A stretch of 64,000 bases of DNA from Petrolisthes cinctipes (Eukaryota; Arthropoda; Malacostraca; Decapoda; Porcellanidae). The stretch spans positions 948,501-1,012,500 of the forward strand of contig JAWQEG010000509.1 in the NCBI GenBank assembly GCA_033782935.1, written 5' to 3'. Positions 36,701-51,529 of this stretch are shown one piece after another (positions within the stretch are counted from its first letter, which is position 1; each line of letters starts with the position of its first letter). A program made the position numbers and the translations under genes. The notes beneath the pieces are model-generated. The model saw only the letters and a program-made list of their open reading frames with translations. It had not been told where the DNA came from and did not search any database.

Positions 36701-39700
36701 ATTTTAGGTGCACAAAGTCAATATGTGCATGCATCTTCTGTACCCGTTCATATCTCAAATTCAAGCTCAGAACACCCGAAAATTCGATTTTTTTGGGTCC
36801 CAGAAGCGATCTGTACATGTATACACCGTGTTTGAGTATTTTTAAAATACAGGCCCAAAACATACTAAAAATCGATATTTTAGGTGCCCAAAGTCGATAT
36901 GTGCATGCATCTTCTGTACCCGTTTATATCTCAAATTCAGGCTCAAAACACAAGAAAATTCGATATTTTTGGGTCCCAGAAGCGATCTGTACGTGCATAC
37001 TCCGTGTTAGAGTGTTTTTAAAATACAGGCCCAAAACATGCTAAAAATCGATATTTTATGTGCCCAAAGTCAATATGTGTATGCATATTCTGTACTCGTG
37101 TATATCCCTAATTCAGTTTCAAAACACCAGAAAATTCGATATTTTTGGTTCCCAGAAGCGATCTGTACATGCCTACTCCTTGCTTGAATGTTTTCAAGAT
37201 ACAGACCCAAAACCTGTCAAAATCGATATTTTAAGTGTAAAAAGTCGATATGTGCATGCATCTTCTGTACCCGTTTATATCTCAAATTCAGGCTCAAAAC
37301 TCCGAAAATTCGATATTTTTGGGTCCCTTAAGCAATCTGCACATGCCTACTCAGTGCTAGAATGTTTTTAAAATACAGGCTTAAAACATGCTATAAATCG
37401 ATATTTTAGGTGTCCAAAGTCGATATGTGCATGCATCTTCTGTACCCGTTTATATCTCAAATTCAAACTCAAAACACCCGAATATTCGATATTTTTGGGT
37501 CCCAAAAGCAATGTGTACATGCATACTCCGTGTTAGAGTATTTTTAAAATACAGGCCTAATACATGCTCAAAATCGATATTTTTGCTGCCCAAAGTCAAT
37601 ATGTGTATGCATCTTCTGTACCCGTCTATATCCCAAATTCAGGTTCAAAACACTCGAAAATTCGATATTTTTGGGTCCCAGAAGCAATCTGTACATGCTT
37701 ACTTCTTGCTAGAATGTTTTCAAGATACAGACCCAAAACATGCTCAAATTCGATATTTTAGGTGCAAAAAGTCGAAATGTGCATTCATCTTCTGTACCCG
37801 TTTATATCTCAAATTCAGGCTCAAAACACCCGAAAATTCCATATTTTTGGGTCCCTTAAGCGATCTCTACATGCATACTCAGTGCTAGAATGTTTTCAAA
37901 ATATAAGCTCAAAACATGCTAAAAATCGATATTTTAGGTGTCCAAAGTCGATAAGTGCATGCATCTTCTGTACCCGTTTTTATCTCAAATTCAGGCTCAA
38001 AAAACCAAAAAATTCGATATTTTTGTGTCCCAGAAGCGATCTGTACATGTCTACACCGTGTTAGAGTATTTTCAAAATACAGGCCCAAAACATGCTCAAA
38101 ATCGATATTTTAGGTGCCCAAAGTCGATATGTGCATGCATCTTCTGTACCCGTTCATATCTCAAATTCAAGCTCAGAACTCCCGAAAATTCGATTTTTTG
38201 GGTCCCAGAAGCGATCTGTACATGTCTACACCGTGTTAGAGTATTTTTAAAATACAGGCCCAAAACATACTAAAAATCGATATTTTAGGTGCCCAAAGTC
38301 GATATGTGCATGCATCTTCTGTACCCGTTTATATCTCAAATTCAGGCTCAAAACACAAGAAAATTCAAAATTTTTGGGTCCCAGATTCGATCTGTACGTG
38401 CATACTCCGTGTTAGAGTGTTTTTAAAATACAGGCCCAAAACATGCTCAAAATCGATATTTTAAGTGCAAAAAGTTGATATGTGCATGCATCTTCTGTAC
38501 CCGTTCATATCTCAAATTCAGGCTCAAAACTCCGAAAATTCGATATTTTTGGGTCCCAGAAGCGATCTGTACATGCCTACTCAGTGCTAGAATGTTTTCA
38601 AATTATACGCTTAAAACATACTAAAAATCGATATTTTGGGTGCCAAAGTCGATATGTGCATGCATCTTCTGTACCAGTTTATATCTCAAATTCAGGCTCA
38701 AAACACCCAAAAAATCGATATTTTTGTGTCCCAGAAGCGACCTGTACATCCCTACTCCGTGTTAGAGTATTTTTAAAATACAGGCCCAAAACATGCTCAA
38801 AATCGATATTTTAGGTGCCCAAAGTCGATATGTGCATGCATCCTCTGTACCCGGTTATATCCCAAATTCTGGCTCAAAACCCCCGAAAATTCTATATTTT
38901 TGGGTCTCAGAAGCGATCTGTACATGCCTACTCAGTGCTAGAATATTTTCAAAATACAGGCCCAAAACATGTTCAAAATCGATATTTTAGGTGCCCAAAG
39001 TCGATATGTGCATTCATCTTCTGTACCCGTTTATATCTCAAATTCAAACTCAAAACACCCGAATATTAGATATTTTTGGGTACCAAAAGCAATGTGTACA
39101 TGCATACTCCGTGTTAGAGTATTTTCAAAATACAGGCCTAAAACATGCTGAAAATCGATATTTTAGCTGCCCAAAGTCAATATGGGTATGCATCTTCTGT
39201 ACCCGTTTATATCCCAAATTCAGGTTCAAAACACTCGAAAATTCGATAATTTTGGGTCCCAGAAGCAATCTGTACATGCCTACTTCTTGCTAGAATGTTT
39301 TCAAGATACAGACCCAAAACATGCTCAAAATCGAAATTTTAGGTGCAAAAAGTCGAAATGTGAATGCATCTTCTGTACCCGTTTATATCTCAAATTCAGG
39401 CTCAAAACAACCGAAAATTCGATATTTTTGGGTTCCAGAAGCGATTTGTACATGCCTACTCTGTGTTAGAGTATTGTCAAAATACGGGCCCAAAACATGC
39501 TCAAAATCGATATTTTATGTGCCCAAAGTCGATATGTGCATGCATCTTCTGTATCCGTCTATATCCCAAATTCAGGCTCAAAACACCCGAAAATTCGATA
39601 TTTTTGGGTCCCAGAAGCGATCTGTACATGCCTACTCCTTACTAGAATTTTTTCAAGATACAGACCCAAAACATGCTCAAAATCGATATTTTAGGTGCAA

Positions 39701-39790
39701 AAAGTCGATATGTGCATGCATCTTCTGTACCCGTTTATATCTCAAATTCAGGCTCAAAACTCCGAAAATTCGATATTTTTGGGTCCCCTA
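33780..39790 (+). repeat. Large duplicated block of about 6 kb, copy 1
   Basis: Successive pieces match 41,519-48,060 in the same order. The offset changes only by whole monomers: +7,739 (33,780-34,380), +7,388 (34,720-35,580), +7,213 (36,020-36,700), +7,740 (36,730-37,250), +8,092 (37,430-38,200) and +8,269 (38,480-39,790). Private variants shared by the copies include tattatagattcagg (34,990 and 42,378), a cagtttcaaaacacc with acctgtcaaaatcg monomer (37,110-37,220 and 44,850-44,960), and cgacctgtacatccctac (38,740 and 47,010). It is a block of about 34 monomers copied and then edited by gain and loss of monomers. Confidence 0.82.
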
Positions 39791-41518
39791 AGCAATCTGC
39801 ACATGCCTACTCAGTGCTAGAATGTTTTTAAAATCCAGGCTTAAAACATGCTATAAATCGATATTTTAGGTGTCCAAAGTCGATATGTGCATGCATCTTC
39901 TGTACCCGTTTATATCTCAAATTCAGGCTCAAAACACCCGAAAATTCAATATTTTTGGGTCCCAGAAGCGATCTGTACGTGCAACACTCCGTGTTAGAGT
40001 GTTTTTAAAATACAGGCCCAAAACATGCTGAAAATCGATATTTTATGTGCCCAAAGTCAAAATGTGTATTCATCTTCTGTACACGTGTATATCTCAAATT
40101 CAGGCTCAAAACACCCAAAAAATCGATATTTTTGTGTCCCAGAAGCGATCTGTACGTGCATACTCCGTGTTAGAGTGTTTTTAAAATACAGGCCCAAAAC
40201 ATGCTAAAAAATTGATATTTTAGGTGCACAAAGTCAATATGTGTATGCATTCTCTGTACCCGGTTATATCTCAAATTCAGGCTCAAAACTCCTGAAAATT
40301 CGATATTTTTGGGTCCCAGGAGCGATGTGTACATGCCTACTCCTTGCTAGAATGTTTTCAAGATACAGACCCAAAACATGCTCAAATTCGATATTTTAGG
40401 TGCAAAAAGTCGAAATGTGAATGCATCTTCTGTACCCGTTTATATCTCAAATTCAGGCTCAAAACAACCGAAAATTCGATATTTTTGGGTTCCAGAAGCG
40501 ATTTGTACATGCCTACTCCGTGTTAAAGTATTTTCAAAATACAGGCCCAAAACATGCTGAAAATCTATATTTTAGGTGCCCAAAGTCAATATGTCTATGC
40601 ATCTTCTGTACCCGTCTATATCATAGATTCAGGTTCAAAGCACCCAAAAATTCGATATCTTTGGGTCCCAGAAGCGATCTGTACATGCCTACTCCTTGCT
40701 AGAATGTTTTCAAGATACAGACCCAAAACATGCTCAAAATCGATATTTTAGGTGCCCATAGTCGATATGTGCATGCATCCTCTGTACCCGGTTATATCCC
40801 AAATTCTGGCTCAAAACCCCCGCAAATTCGATATTTTTGTGTCCCAGAAGCGATCTGAACATGTCTACACCGTGTTTGAGTATTTTCATGATATAGACCC
40901 AAAACATGCTCAAATCGATATTTTAAGTGCAAAAAGTCGATATGTGCATGCATCTTCTGTACCCGTTTATATCTCAAATTCAAGCTCAAAAAACCCGAAA
41001 ATACAATATTTTTGGGTCCCAGAAGTGATCTGTACGTGCATACTCCGTGTTAGAGTGTTTTTAAAATACAGGCCCAAAACATGCTCAAAATCGATATTTT
41101 AAGTGCAAAAAGTCGATATGTGCATACATTTTCTGTACCCGTTTATATCTCAAATTCAGGTTCAAAACACCAGAAAATTCGATATTTTTGGGTCCCAGAA
41201 GCGATCTGTACATGCCTACTCCTTGCTAGAATGTTTTAAAGATACAGACCCAAAACATGCTGAAAATCGATATTTTAAGTGCAAAAAGTCGATATGTGCA
41301 TGCATCCTCTGTACTCGGTTATACCCCAAATTCTGGCTCAAAACCCCCGAAAATTCGATATTTTTGTGTCCCAGAAGCGATCTGTACATGTCTACACCGT
41401 GTTTGAGTATTTTCAAAATGCAGACCCAAAAGATGCTCAAAATCGATATTTTAGGTGCCCAAAGTCGATATGTGCATGCATCTTCTGTACCCGTTTATAT
41501 CTCAAATTCAGGCTCAAA
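39791..41518 (+). repeat. Linker between the two large block copies
   Basis: About ten monomers. 40,520-40,930 resembles 33,130-33,540 (shift 7,388 bp; shared tatcatagattcagg, cccatagtcgatatg, cccccgcaaattcg and catgatatagaccc). 41,103-41,518 resembles 31,604-32,020 (shift 9,499 bp, 54 monomers), including the tgcatacattttctg variant. The order of matches is broken here, so this is a mosaic of pieces from upstream. Confidence 0.72.
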
Positions 41519-44500
41519 ACCACCCAAAAAATCGATATTTTTGTGTCCCAGAAGCGATCTGTACGTGCATACTCCGTGTTAGAGTGTTTTTAAATTACAG
41601 GCCCAAAACATGCTGAAAATCGATATTTTATGTGCCCAAAGTCAATATGTGTATGCATCTTCTGTACCCGTGTATATCCCTAATTCTTGTTCAAAACACC
41701 AGAAAATTCGATATTTTTGGGTCCCAGAAGCGATCTGTACATGCCTACTCCTTGCTAGAATGTTTTCAAGATAGACACCCAAAACATGCTCAAAATCAAT
41801 ATTTTAAGTGCAAAAAGTCGATATGTGCATGCATCTTCTGTACCCGTTTATATCTCAAATTCAGGCTCAAAACTCCGAAAATTCGATATTTTTGGGTCCT
41901 AGAAGCGATCTGTACATGCATACTCCGTGTTGGAGTGTTTTTAAAATACAGGCCCAAAACATGCTAAAAAATTGATATTTTAGGTGCACAAAGTCTATAT
42001 GTGTATGCATTCTCTGTACCCGGTTATATCTCAAATTCAGGCTCAAAACTCCCGAAAATTCGAAATTTTTGTGTCCCAGGAGCGATCTGTACATGCCTAC
42101 TCCTTGCTAGAATATTTCCAAAATACAGGCCCAAAACATGCTCAAAATCGATATTTTAGGTGCCCAAAGTCGATATGTGCATGCATCTTCTGTATCCGTT
42201 TATATCTCAAATTCAGGCTCAAAAAACAAGAAAATTCGATATTTTTGGGTCCCAGAAGCGATCTGTACATGCCTACTCTGTGTTAAAGTATTTTCAAAAT
42301 ACAGGCCCAAAACATGCTGAAAATCTATATTTTAGGTGCCCAAAGTCAATATGTCTATGCATCTTCTGTACCCGTCTATATTATAGATTCAGGTTCAAAG
42401 CACCCAAAAATTCGATATCTTTGGGTCCCAGAAGCGATCTGTACATGCCTACTCCTTGCTAGAATGTTTTCAAGATACAGACCCAAAACATGCACAAAAT
42501 CGATATTTTAGGTGCCCAAAGTCGATATGTGCATGCATCCTCTGTACCCGGTTATATCCCAAATTCTGGCTCAAAACCCCCGAAAATTCGATATTTTTGG
42601 GTCCCAGAAGCGATCTGAACATGTCTAAACCGTGTTTGAGTATTTTCAAGATACAGACCCAAAACATGCTCAAAATCGATATTTTAAGTGCAAAAAGTCG
42701 ATATGTGCATGCATTTTCTGTACACGTTTATATCTCAAATTCAGGCTCAAAACACCCGAAAATTCGATATTTTTGGGTCCCAAAAGCGACCTGTACATGT
42801 CTACTCCGTGATAGAGTATTTTTTAAATACAGGCCCAAAACATAATAAAAATCGATATTTTAGGTGCCCAAAGTCGATATGTGCATGCATCTTCTGTACC
42901 CGTTTATATCTCAAATTCAGGCTCAAAACACCCGAAAATTCAATATTTTTGGGTCCCAGAAGTGATCTGTACGTGCATACTCCTTGCTAGAATGTTTTCA
43001 AGATACAGACCCAAAACATGCTCAAATTCGATATTTTAGGTGCAAAAAGACGAAATGTGCATTCATCTTCTGTACCCGTTTATATCTCAAATTCAGGCTC
43101 AAAACACCCGAAAATTCCATATTTTTGGGTCCTTTAAGCGATCTGTACATGCATACTCAGTGCTAGAATGTTTTCAAAATATAAGCTCAAAACATGCTAA
43201 AAATCGATATTTTAGGTGTCCAAAGTCGATATGTGTATGCATTCTCTGTACCCGGTTATATCTCAAATTCAGGCTCAAAACACCCAAAAAATCGATATTT
43301 TTGTGTCCCAGAAGCGATCTGTACATGTCTACACCGTGTTTGAGTATTTTCAAAATACAGACCCAAAAGATGCTCAAAATCGATATTTTAGGTGCCCAAA
43401 GTCGATATGTGCATGCATCTTCTGTACCCGTTTATATCTCAAATTCAGGCTTAAAACACCCAAAAAATCGATATTTTTGTGTCCCAGAAGCGATCTGTAC
43501 GTGCATACTCCGTGTTAGAGTGTTTTTAAATTACAGGCCCAAAACATGCTGAAAATCGATATTTTATGTGCCCAAAGTCAATATGTGTATGCATCTTCTG
43601 TACCCGTGTATATCCCTAATTCTGGTTCAAAACACCAGAAAATTCGATATTTTTTGGTCCCAGAAGCGATCTGTACATGCCTACTCCTTGCTAGAATGTT
43701 TTCAAGATAAAGACCCAAAACATGCTCAAAATCGATATTTTAAGTGCAAAAAGTCGATATGTGCATGCATCTTCTGTACCCGTTTATATCTCAAATTCAG
43801 GCTCAAAACTCCGAAAATTCGATATTTTTGGGTCCCAGAAGCGATCTGTACATGCATACTCCGTGTTGGAGTGTTTTTAAAATACAGGCCCAAAACATGC
43901 TAAAAAATTGATATTTTAGGTGCACAAAGTCAATATGTGTATGCATTCTCTGTACCCGGTTATATCTCAAATTCAGGCTCAAAACTCCCGAAAATTCGAT
44001 ATTTTTGGGTCCCAGGAGCGATCTGTACATGCCTACTCCTTGCTAGAATGTTTTCAAGATACAGACCCAAAACATGCTCAAATTCGATATTTTAGGTGCA
44101 AAAAGACGAAATGTGCATTCATCTTCTGTACCCGTTTATATCTCAAATTCAGGCTCAAAACACCCGAAAATTCCATATTTTTGGGTCCTTTAAGCGATCT
44201 GTACATGCATACTCAGTGCTAGAATGTTTTCAAAATATAAGCTCAAAACATGCTAAAAATCGATATTTTAGGTGTCCAAAGTCGATATGTGCATGCATCT
44301 TCTGTACCCGTTTATATCTCAAATTCAGGCTCAAAACACCCAAAAATTCGATATTTTTGTGTCCCAGAAGCGATCTGTACATGTCTACACCGTGTTAGAG
44401 TATTTTCAAAATACAGGCCCAAAACATGCTCAAAATCGATATTTTAGGTGCCCAAAGTCGATATGTGCATGCATCTTCTGTACCCGTTCATATCTCAAAT

Positions 44501-47500
44501 TCAAGCTCAGAACACCCGAAAATTCGATTTTTTTGGGTCCCAGAAGCGATCTGTACATGTATACACCGTGTTTGAGTATTTTTAAAATACAGGCCCAAAA
44601 CATACTAAAAATCGATATTTTAGGTGCCCAAAGTCGATATGTGCATGCATCTTCTGTACCCGTTTATATCTCAAATTCAGGCTCAAAACACCCGAAAATT
44701 CAATATTTTTGGGTCCCAGAAGCGATCTGTACGTGCATACTCCGTGTTAGAGTGTTTTTAAAATACAGGCCCAAAACATGCTAAAAATCGATATTTTATG
44801 TGCCCAAAGTCAATATGTGTATGCATATTCTGTACCCGTGTATATCCCTAATTCAGTTTCAAAACACCAGAAAATTCGATATTTTTGGTTCCCAGAAGCG
44901 ATCTGTACATGCCTACTCCTTGCTTGAATGTTTTCACGATACAGACCCAAAACCTGTCAAAATCGATATTTTAAGTGTAAAAAATCGATATGTGCATGCA
45001 TCTTCTGTACCCGTTTATATCTCAAATTCAGGCTCAAAACACCCAAAAAATCGATATTTTTGTGTCCCAGAAGCGATCTGTACATGCCTACTCCGAGTTA
45101 GAGTAATTTCAAAATACAGGCCCAAAACATGCTCAAAATCGATATTTTAGGTGCAAAAAGTCGATATGTGCATGCATCCTCTGTACCCGGTTATATCCCA
45201 AATTCTGGCTCAAAACCCCCGAAAATTCGATATTTTTGGGTCCCTGAAGCGATCTATACATGCCTACTCAGTGCTACAATATTTTCAAATTATACGCCCA
45301 AAACATACTAAAAATCGATATTTTGGGTCCCAAAGTCGATATGTGCATGCATCTTCTGTACCCGTTTATATCTCAAATTCAGGATCAAAACACCCAAAAA
45401 ATCGATATTTTTTTGTCCCAGAAGCGATCTGTACATGTCTACACCGTGCTATAGTATTTTCAAAATACAGGCCCAAAACATGCTCAAAATCGATATTTTA
45501 GGTGCCCAAAGTCGATATGTGCATGCATCTTCTGTACCCGTTTATATCTCAAATTCAAACTCAAAACACCCGAATATTCGATATTTTTGGGTCCCAAAAG
45601 CAATGTGTACATGCATACTCCGTGTTAGAGTATTTTTAAAATACAGGCCTAATACATGCTCAAAATCGATATTTTTGCTGCCCAAAGTCAATATGTGTAT
45701 GCATCTTCTGTACCCGTCTATATCCCAAATTCAGGTTCAAAACACTCGAAAATTCGATATTTTTGGGTCCCAGAAGCAATCTGTACATGCTTACTTCTTG
45801 CTAGAATGTTTTCAAGATACAGACCCAAAACATGCTCAAATTCGATATTTTAGGTGCAAAAAGTCGAAATGTGCATTCATCTTCTGTACCCGTTTATATC
45901 TCAAATTCAGGCTCAAAACACCCGAAAATTCCATATTTTTGGGTCCCTTAAGCGATCTCTACATGCATACTCAGTGCTAGAATGTTTTCAAAATATAAGC
46001 TCAAAACATGCTAAAAATCGATATTTTAGGTGTCCAAAGTCGATATGTGCATGCATCTTCTGTACCCGTTTATATCTCAAATTCAGGCTCAAAAAACCAA
46101 AAAATTCGGTATTTTTGTGTCCCAGAAGCGATCTGTACATGTCTACACCGTGTTAGAGTATTTTCAAAATACAGGCCCAAAACATGCTCAAAATCGATAT
46201 TTTAGGTGCCCAAAGTCGATATGTGCAGGCATCTTCTGTACCCGTTCATATCTCAAATTCAAGCTCAGAACACCCGAAAATTCGATTTTTTTGGGTCCCA
46301 GAAGCGATCTGTACATGTCTACACCGTGTTTGAGTATTTTTAAAATACAGGCCCAAAACATACTAAAAATCGATATTTTAGGTGCCCAAAGTCGATATGT
46401 GCATGCATCTTCTGTACCCGTTTATATCTCAAATTCAGGCTCAAAACACCCGAAAATTCAATATTTTTGGGTCCCAGATGCGATCTGTACGTGCATACTC
46501 CGTGTTAGAGTGTTTTTAAAATACAGGCCCAAAACATGCTAAAAATCGATATTTTATGTGCCCATAGTCAATATGTGTATGCATATTCTGTTCCCGTCTA
46601 TATCCCAAATTCAGGTTCAAAACACCAGAAAATTCGGTATTTTTTGGTCCCAAAAGCGATCTGTACATGCCTACTCCTTGCTAGAATGTTTTCAAGATAC
46701 AGACCAAAAACATGCTCAAAATCGATATTTTAAGTGCAAAAAGTTGATATGTGCATGCATCTTCTGTACCCGTTTATATCTCAAATTCAGGCTCAAAACT
46801 CCGAAAATTCGATATTTTTGGGTCCCAGAAGCGATCTGTACATGCCTACTCAGTGCTAGAATATTTTCAAATTATACGCTTAAAACATACTAAAAATCGA
46901 TATTTTGGGTGCCAAAGTCGATATGTGCATGCATCTTCTGTACCAGTTTATATCTCAAATTCAGGCTCAAAACACCCAAAAAATCGATATTTTTGTGTCC
47001 CAGAAGCGACCTGTACATCCCTACTCCGTGTTAGAGTATTTTTAAAATACAGGCCCAAAACATGCTCAAAATCGATATTTTAGGTGCCCAAAGTCGATAT
47101 GTGCATGCATCCTCTGTACCCGGTTATATCCCAAATTCTGGCTCAAAACCCCCGAAAATTCTATATTTTTGGGTCTCAGAAGCGATCTGTACATGCCTAC
47201 TCAGTGCTAGAATATTTTCAAAATACAGGCCCAAAACATGTTCAAAATCGATATTTTAGGTGCCCAAAGTCGATATGTGCATTCATCTTCTGTACCCGTT
47301 TATATCTCGAATTCAAACTCAAAACACCCGAATATTAGATATTTTTGGGTACCAAAAGCAATGTGTACATGCATACTCCGTGTTAGAGTATTTTCAAAAT
47401 ACAGGCCTAAAACATGCTGAAAATCGATATTTTAGCTGCCCAAAGTCAATATGGGTATGCATCTTCTGTACCCGTCTATATCCCAAATTCAGGTTCAAAA

Positions 47501-48060
47501 CACTCGAAAATTCGAAAATTTTGGGTCCCAGAAGCAATCTGTACATGCCTACTTCTTGCTAGAATGTTTTCAAGATACAGACCCAAAACATGCTCAAAAT
47601 CGAAATTTTAGGTGCAAAAAGTCGAAATGTGAATGCATCTTCTGTACCCGTTTATATCTCAAATTCAGGCTCAAAACACCCGAAAATTCGATATTTTTGG
47701 GTTCCAGAAGCGATTTGTACATGCCTACTCTGTGTTAGAGTATTGTCAAAATACGGGCCCAAAACATGCTCAAAATCGATATTTTATGTGCCCAAAGTCG
47801 ATATGTGCATGCATCTTCTGTATCCGTCTATATCCCAAATTCAGGCTCAAAACACCCGAAAATTCGATATTTTTGGGTCCCAGAAGCGATCTGTACATGC
47901 CTACTCCTTACCTTAATTTTTTCAAGATACAGACCCAAAACATGCTCAAAATCGATATTTTAGGTGCAAAAAGTCGATATGTGCATGCATCTTCTGTACC
48001 CGTTTATATCTCAAATTCAGGCTCAAAACTCCGAAAATTCGATATTTTTGGGTCCCCTAA
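41519..48060 (+). repeat. Large duplicated block of about 6.5 kb, copy 2
   Basis: Partner of 33,780-39,790. It contains insertions of whole monomers relative to copy 1, for example an extra stretch at 42,985-43,210 and again at 44,040-44,230 with the same gtgcaaaaagacgaaatgtg monomer. That monomer matches one near 37,760 in copy 1, so it has multiplied within copy 2. It contains no gene or foreign insertion. Confidence 0.82.
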
Positions 48061-51000
48061 GCAATCTGCACATGCCTACTCCTTGCTAGAATGTTTTTAA
48101 AATACAGGCTTAAAACATGCTATAAATCGATATTTTAGGTGTCCAAAGTCGATATGTGCATGCATCTTCTGTATCCGTTTATATCTCAAATTCAGGCTCA
48201 AAACTCCGAAAATTCAATATTTTTGGGTCCCAGAAGCGATCTGTACATGCCTACTCAGTGCTAGAATATTTTCAAATTATACGCCGAAAAGATACTAAAA
48301 ATCGATATTTTGGGTGCCAAATTCGATATGTGAATGCATCTTCTGTACCCGTTTATATCTCAAATTCAGGCTCAGAACACCCTAAAAACCGATTTATTTG
48401 GGTTCCAGAAGCGATCTGTACGTGTCTACTCCGTGTTAGAGTATTTTAAAAATACAGGCCCAAAACATGCTCAAAATCGATATTTTGGGTGCCCAAAGTC
48501 GATATGTGCATGCATCTTCTGTACCCGTTTATATTTCAAATTCAGACTCAAAACACCCGAATATTCGATATTTTTGGGTCCCAAAAGCCATCTGTACATG
48601 CATACTCCGTTTTAGAGTATTTTCAAAATACAGGCCTAAAACATGCTGTAAATCGATATTTTAGCTGCCCAAAGTCAATATGTGTATGCATCTTCTGTAC
48701 CCGTCTATATCCCAAATTCAGGTTCAAAACACTCGAATATTCGATATTTTTGAGTCCCAGAAGCGATCTGTACATGCCTACTTCTTGCTAGAAAGTTTTC
48801 ATGATACAGACCCAAAACATGCTCAAAATCGATATTTTAGGTGCAAAAAGTCGATATGTGCATTCATCTTCTGTACCCGTTTATATCTCAAATTCAGGCT
48901 CAAAACACCCAAAAAATCGATATTTTTGTGTCCCAGAAGCAATCTGTACATGTCTACACCGTGTTATAGTATTTTCAAAATACAGGCCCAAAACATGCTC
49001 AAAATCGATATTTTAGGTGCCCAAAGTCGATATGTGCATGCCTCTTCTGTACCCGTTCATATCTCAAATTCTGGTTCAGAACACCCGAAAATTCGATTTA
49101 TTTAGGTCCCAGAAGCGATCTGTACATGTCTACTCAGTGTTAGAGTATTTTAACAATTCAGGCCCAAAACATGCTCAAAATCGATATTTTGGGTGCCCAA
49201 AGTCGATATGTGCATGCATCTTCTGTACCCGTTTATATCACAAATTCAGGCTCAAAAAACCCGAAAATTCAATGTTTTTGGGTCCCAGAAGCGATCTGTA
49301 CGTGCGTACTCCGTGTTAGAGTGTTTTTTAAAATACAGGCCCAAAACATGCTGAAAATCGATATTTTATGTGCCCAAAGTCAATATGTGTATGAATCTTT
49401 TGTACCCGTCTATATCCCTAATTCTGGTTCAAAACACCAGAAAATTCGATGTTTTTGGGTCCCTTAAGCGATCTGTACATGCCTACTCAGTACTAGAATG
49501 TTTTTAAAATACAGGCTCAAAACATGCTATAAATCGATATTTTAGGTGTCCAAAGTCGATATGTGCATGCATCTTCTGAACCCGTTTATATCTCAAATTC
49601 AGGCTCAAAACACCCAAAAATTCGATATTGTTGTGTCCCAGAAGCGATCTGTACATGCCTACTCCGTGTTAGAATATTTTCAAAATACAGGCCCAAAACA
49701 TGCTCAAAATCGACATTTTAGGTGCCCAAAGTCGATATGTGTCTGCATCTTCTGTACCCATTTATATCTCAAATTAAGGCTTAAAACACCCGAAAATTCA
49801 ATATTTTTGGGTCCCAGATGCGATCTGTACGTGCACACTCCGTGTTAGAGTGTTTTTAAAAAAAAGGCCCGAAACATGCTCAAAATCGATATTTTATGTG
49901 CCCAAAGTCAAAATGTGTATGCATCTTCTGTACACGTGTATATCCCTAATTCAGGTTCAAAACACCAGAAAATTCGATTTTTTTGGGTCCCAGAAGCGAT
50001 CTGTACATGCCTACTCCTTGCTAGAATATTTTCAAGATACAGACCCAAAACATGATCAAAATCGATATTTTAAGTGCAAAAAGTCGATATGTGCATGCAT
50101 CTTCTGTACCCGTTTATATCTGAAATTCAGGCTCAAAACTCCGAAAATTCGATATATTTGGGTCCCTTAATCAATCTGCACACGCCTACTCGGTACTAGA
50201 ATGTTTTTAAAATGCAGGCTCAAAACATGCTATAAATCGATATTTTAGGTGTCCAAAGTCGATATGTGCATGCATCTTCTTAACCCGTTTATATCTCAAA
50301 TTCTGGCTCAAATCACCAAAAAAATCGATATTTTTGTGTCCCAGAAGCGATCTGTACATGCCTACTCCGTGTTAGAGTATTTTCATAATATAGGCCCAAA
50401 AGATGCTCAAAATCGATATTTTAGGTGCCCAAAGTCGATATGTGCATGCATCTTCTGTATCCGTTTATATCTCAAATTCAGGCTCAAAACACCCGAAAAT
50501 TCAATATATATTTGGGTCCCAGAAGCGATCTGTACATGCCTACTCCTTGATAAAAAAATTTCAAGAAACAGACCCAAAACATGCTCAAAATCGATATTTT
50601 AGGTGCAAAAAGTCGATATGTGCATGCATCTTCTGTACCCGTTTATATCTCAAATTCAGGCTCAAAAGACTCAAAAAATCGATATTTTTGTGTCCCAGAA
50701 GCGATCTGTGCATGTCTACTCAGTGTTAGAGTATTTTAAAAATACAGGCCAAAAACATGCTCAAAATCGATATTTTGGGTGCCCAAAGTCGATATGTGCA
50801 TGCATCTTCTGTACCCGTTTATATCTCAAATTCAGGCTCAAAACACCCAAAAAATCGATATTTTTGTGTCCCAGAAGCGATCTGTGCATGTCTACTCAGT
50901 GTTAGAGTATTTTAAAAATAAAGGGCAAAAACATGCTTAAAATCGATATTTTGGGTGCCCAAAGTCGATATGTGCATAAATCTTCTGTATCCGTCTGTAT

Positions 51001-51529
51001 CCCTAATTCAGGTTCAAAACACCCGAAAATTCGATAATATTGGGTCCCACAAGCGATCTGTACATGCCTACTCTTTGCTAGAATTTTTTCAAGTTACAGA
51101 CCCAAAACATGCTCAAAAACGATATTTTAGGTGCAAAAAGTCGATATGTGCATGCATCCTCTGTACCCGGTTATATCCCAGTTTCTGGATCAAAATACCA
51201 GAAAATTCGATATTTTTGGGTCCCAGAAGCGATCTGTACATGCCTACTCAGTGCTAGAATATTTTTAAATTATACGCCGAAAACATACTAAAAATCGATA
51301 TTTTGAGTGCCCAAAGTCGATATGTGCATGCATCTTCTGTACCCGTTTATATCTCAAATTCAGGCTCAAAACACCCATAAAATCGATAATTTTGTGTACC
51401 AGAAGCGATCTGTACATGTCTACACCGTGTTTGAGTATTTTCAAAATACAGGCCCAAAACATGCTCAAAATCGATATTTTGGGTGCCCAAGGTCGATATG
51501 TGCATGCATCTTCTGTACCCGTTTATATC
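48061..51529 (+). repeat. Mixed-monomer satellite segment
   Basis: About 20 monomers without a clear long duplication. Two near-identical stretches at 50,640-50,745 and 50,817-50,920 (one monomer apart) share tgtgcatgtctactcagtg. A dinucleotide expansion, tcaatatatatttggg, lies at 50,501-50,516. Otherwise there is nothing beyond ordinary monomer variation. Confidence 0.78.

Noticed and set aside
50495..50520. Microsatellite locus (atatat)
   Set aside because: It is only a two-repeat expansion of the usual tcaatattt within a monomer, too short to be a separate feature.
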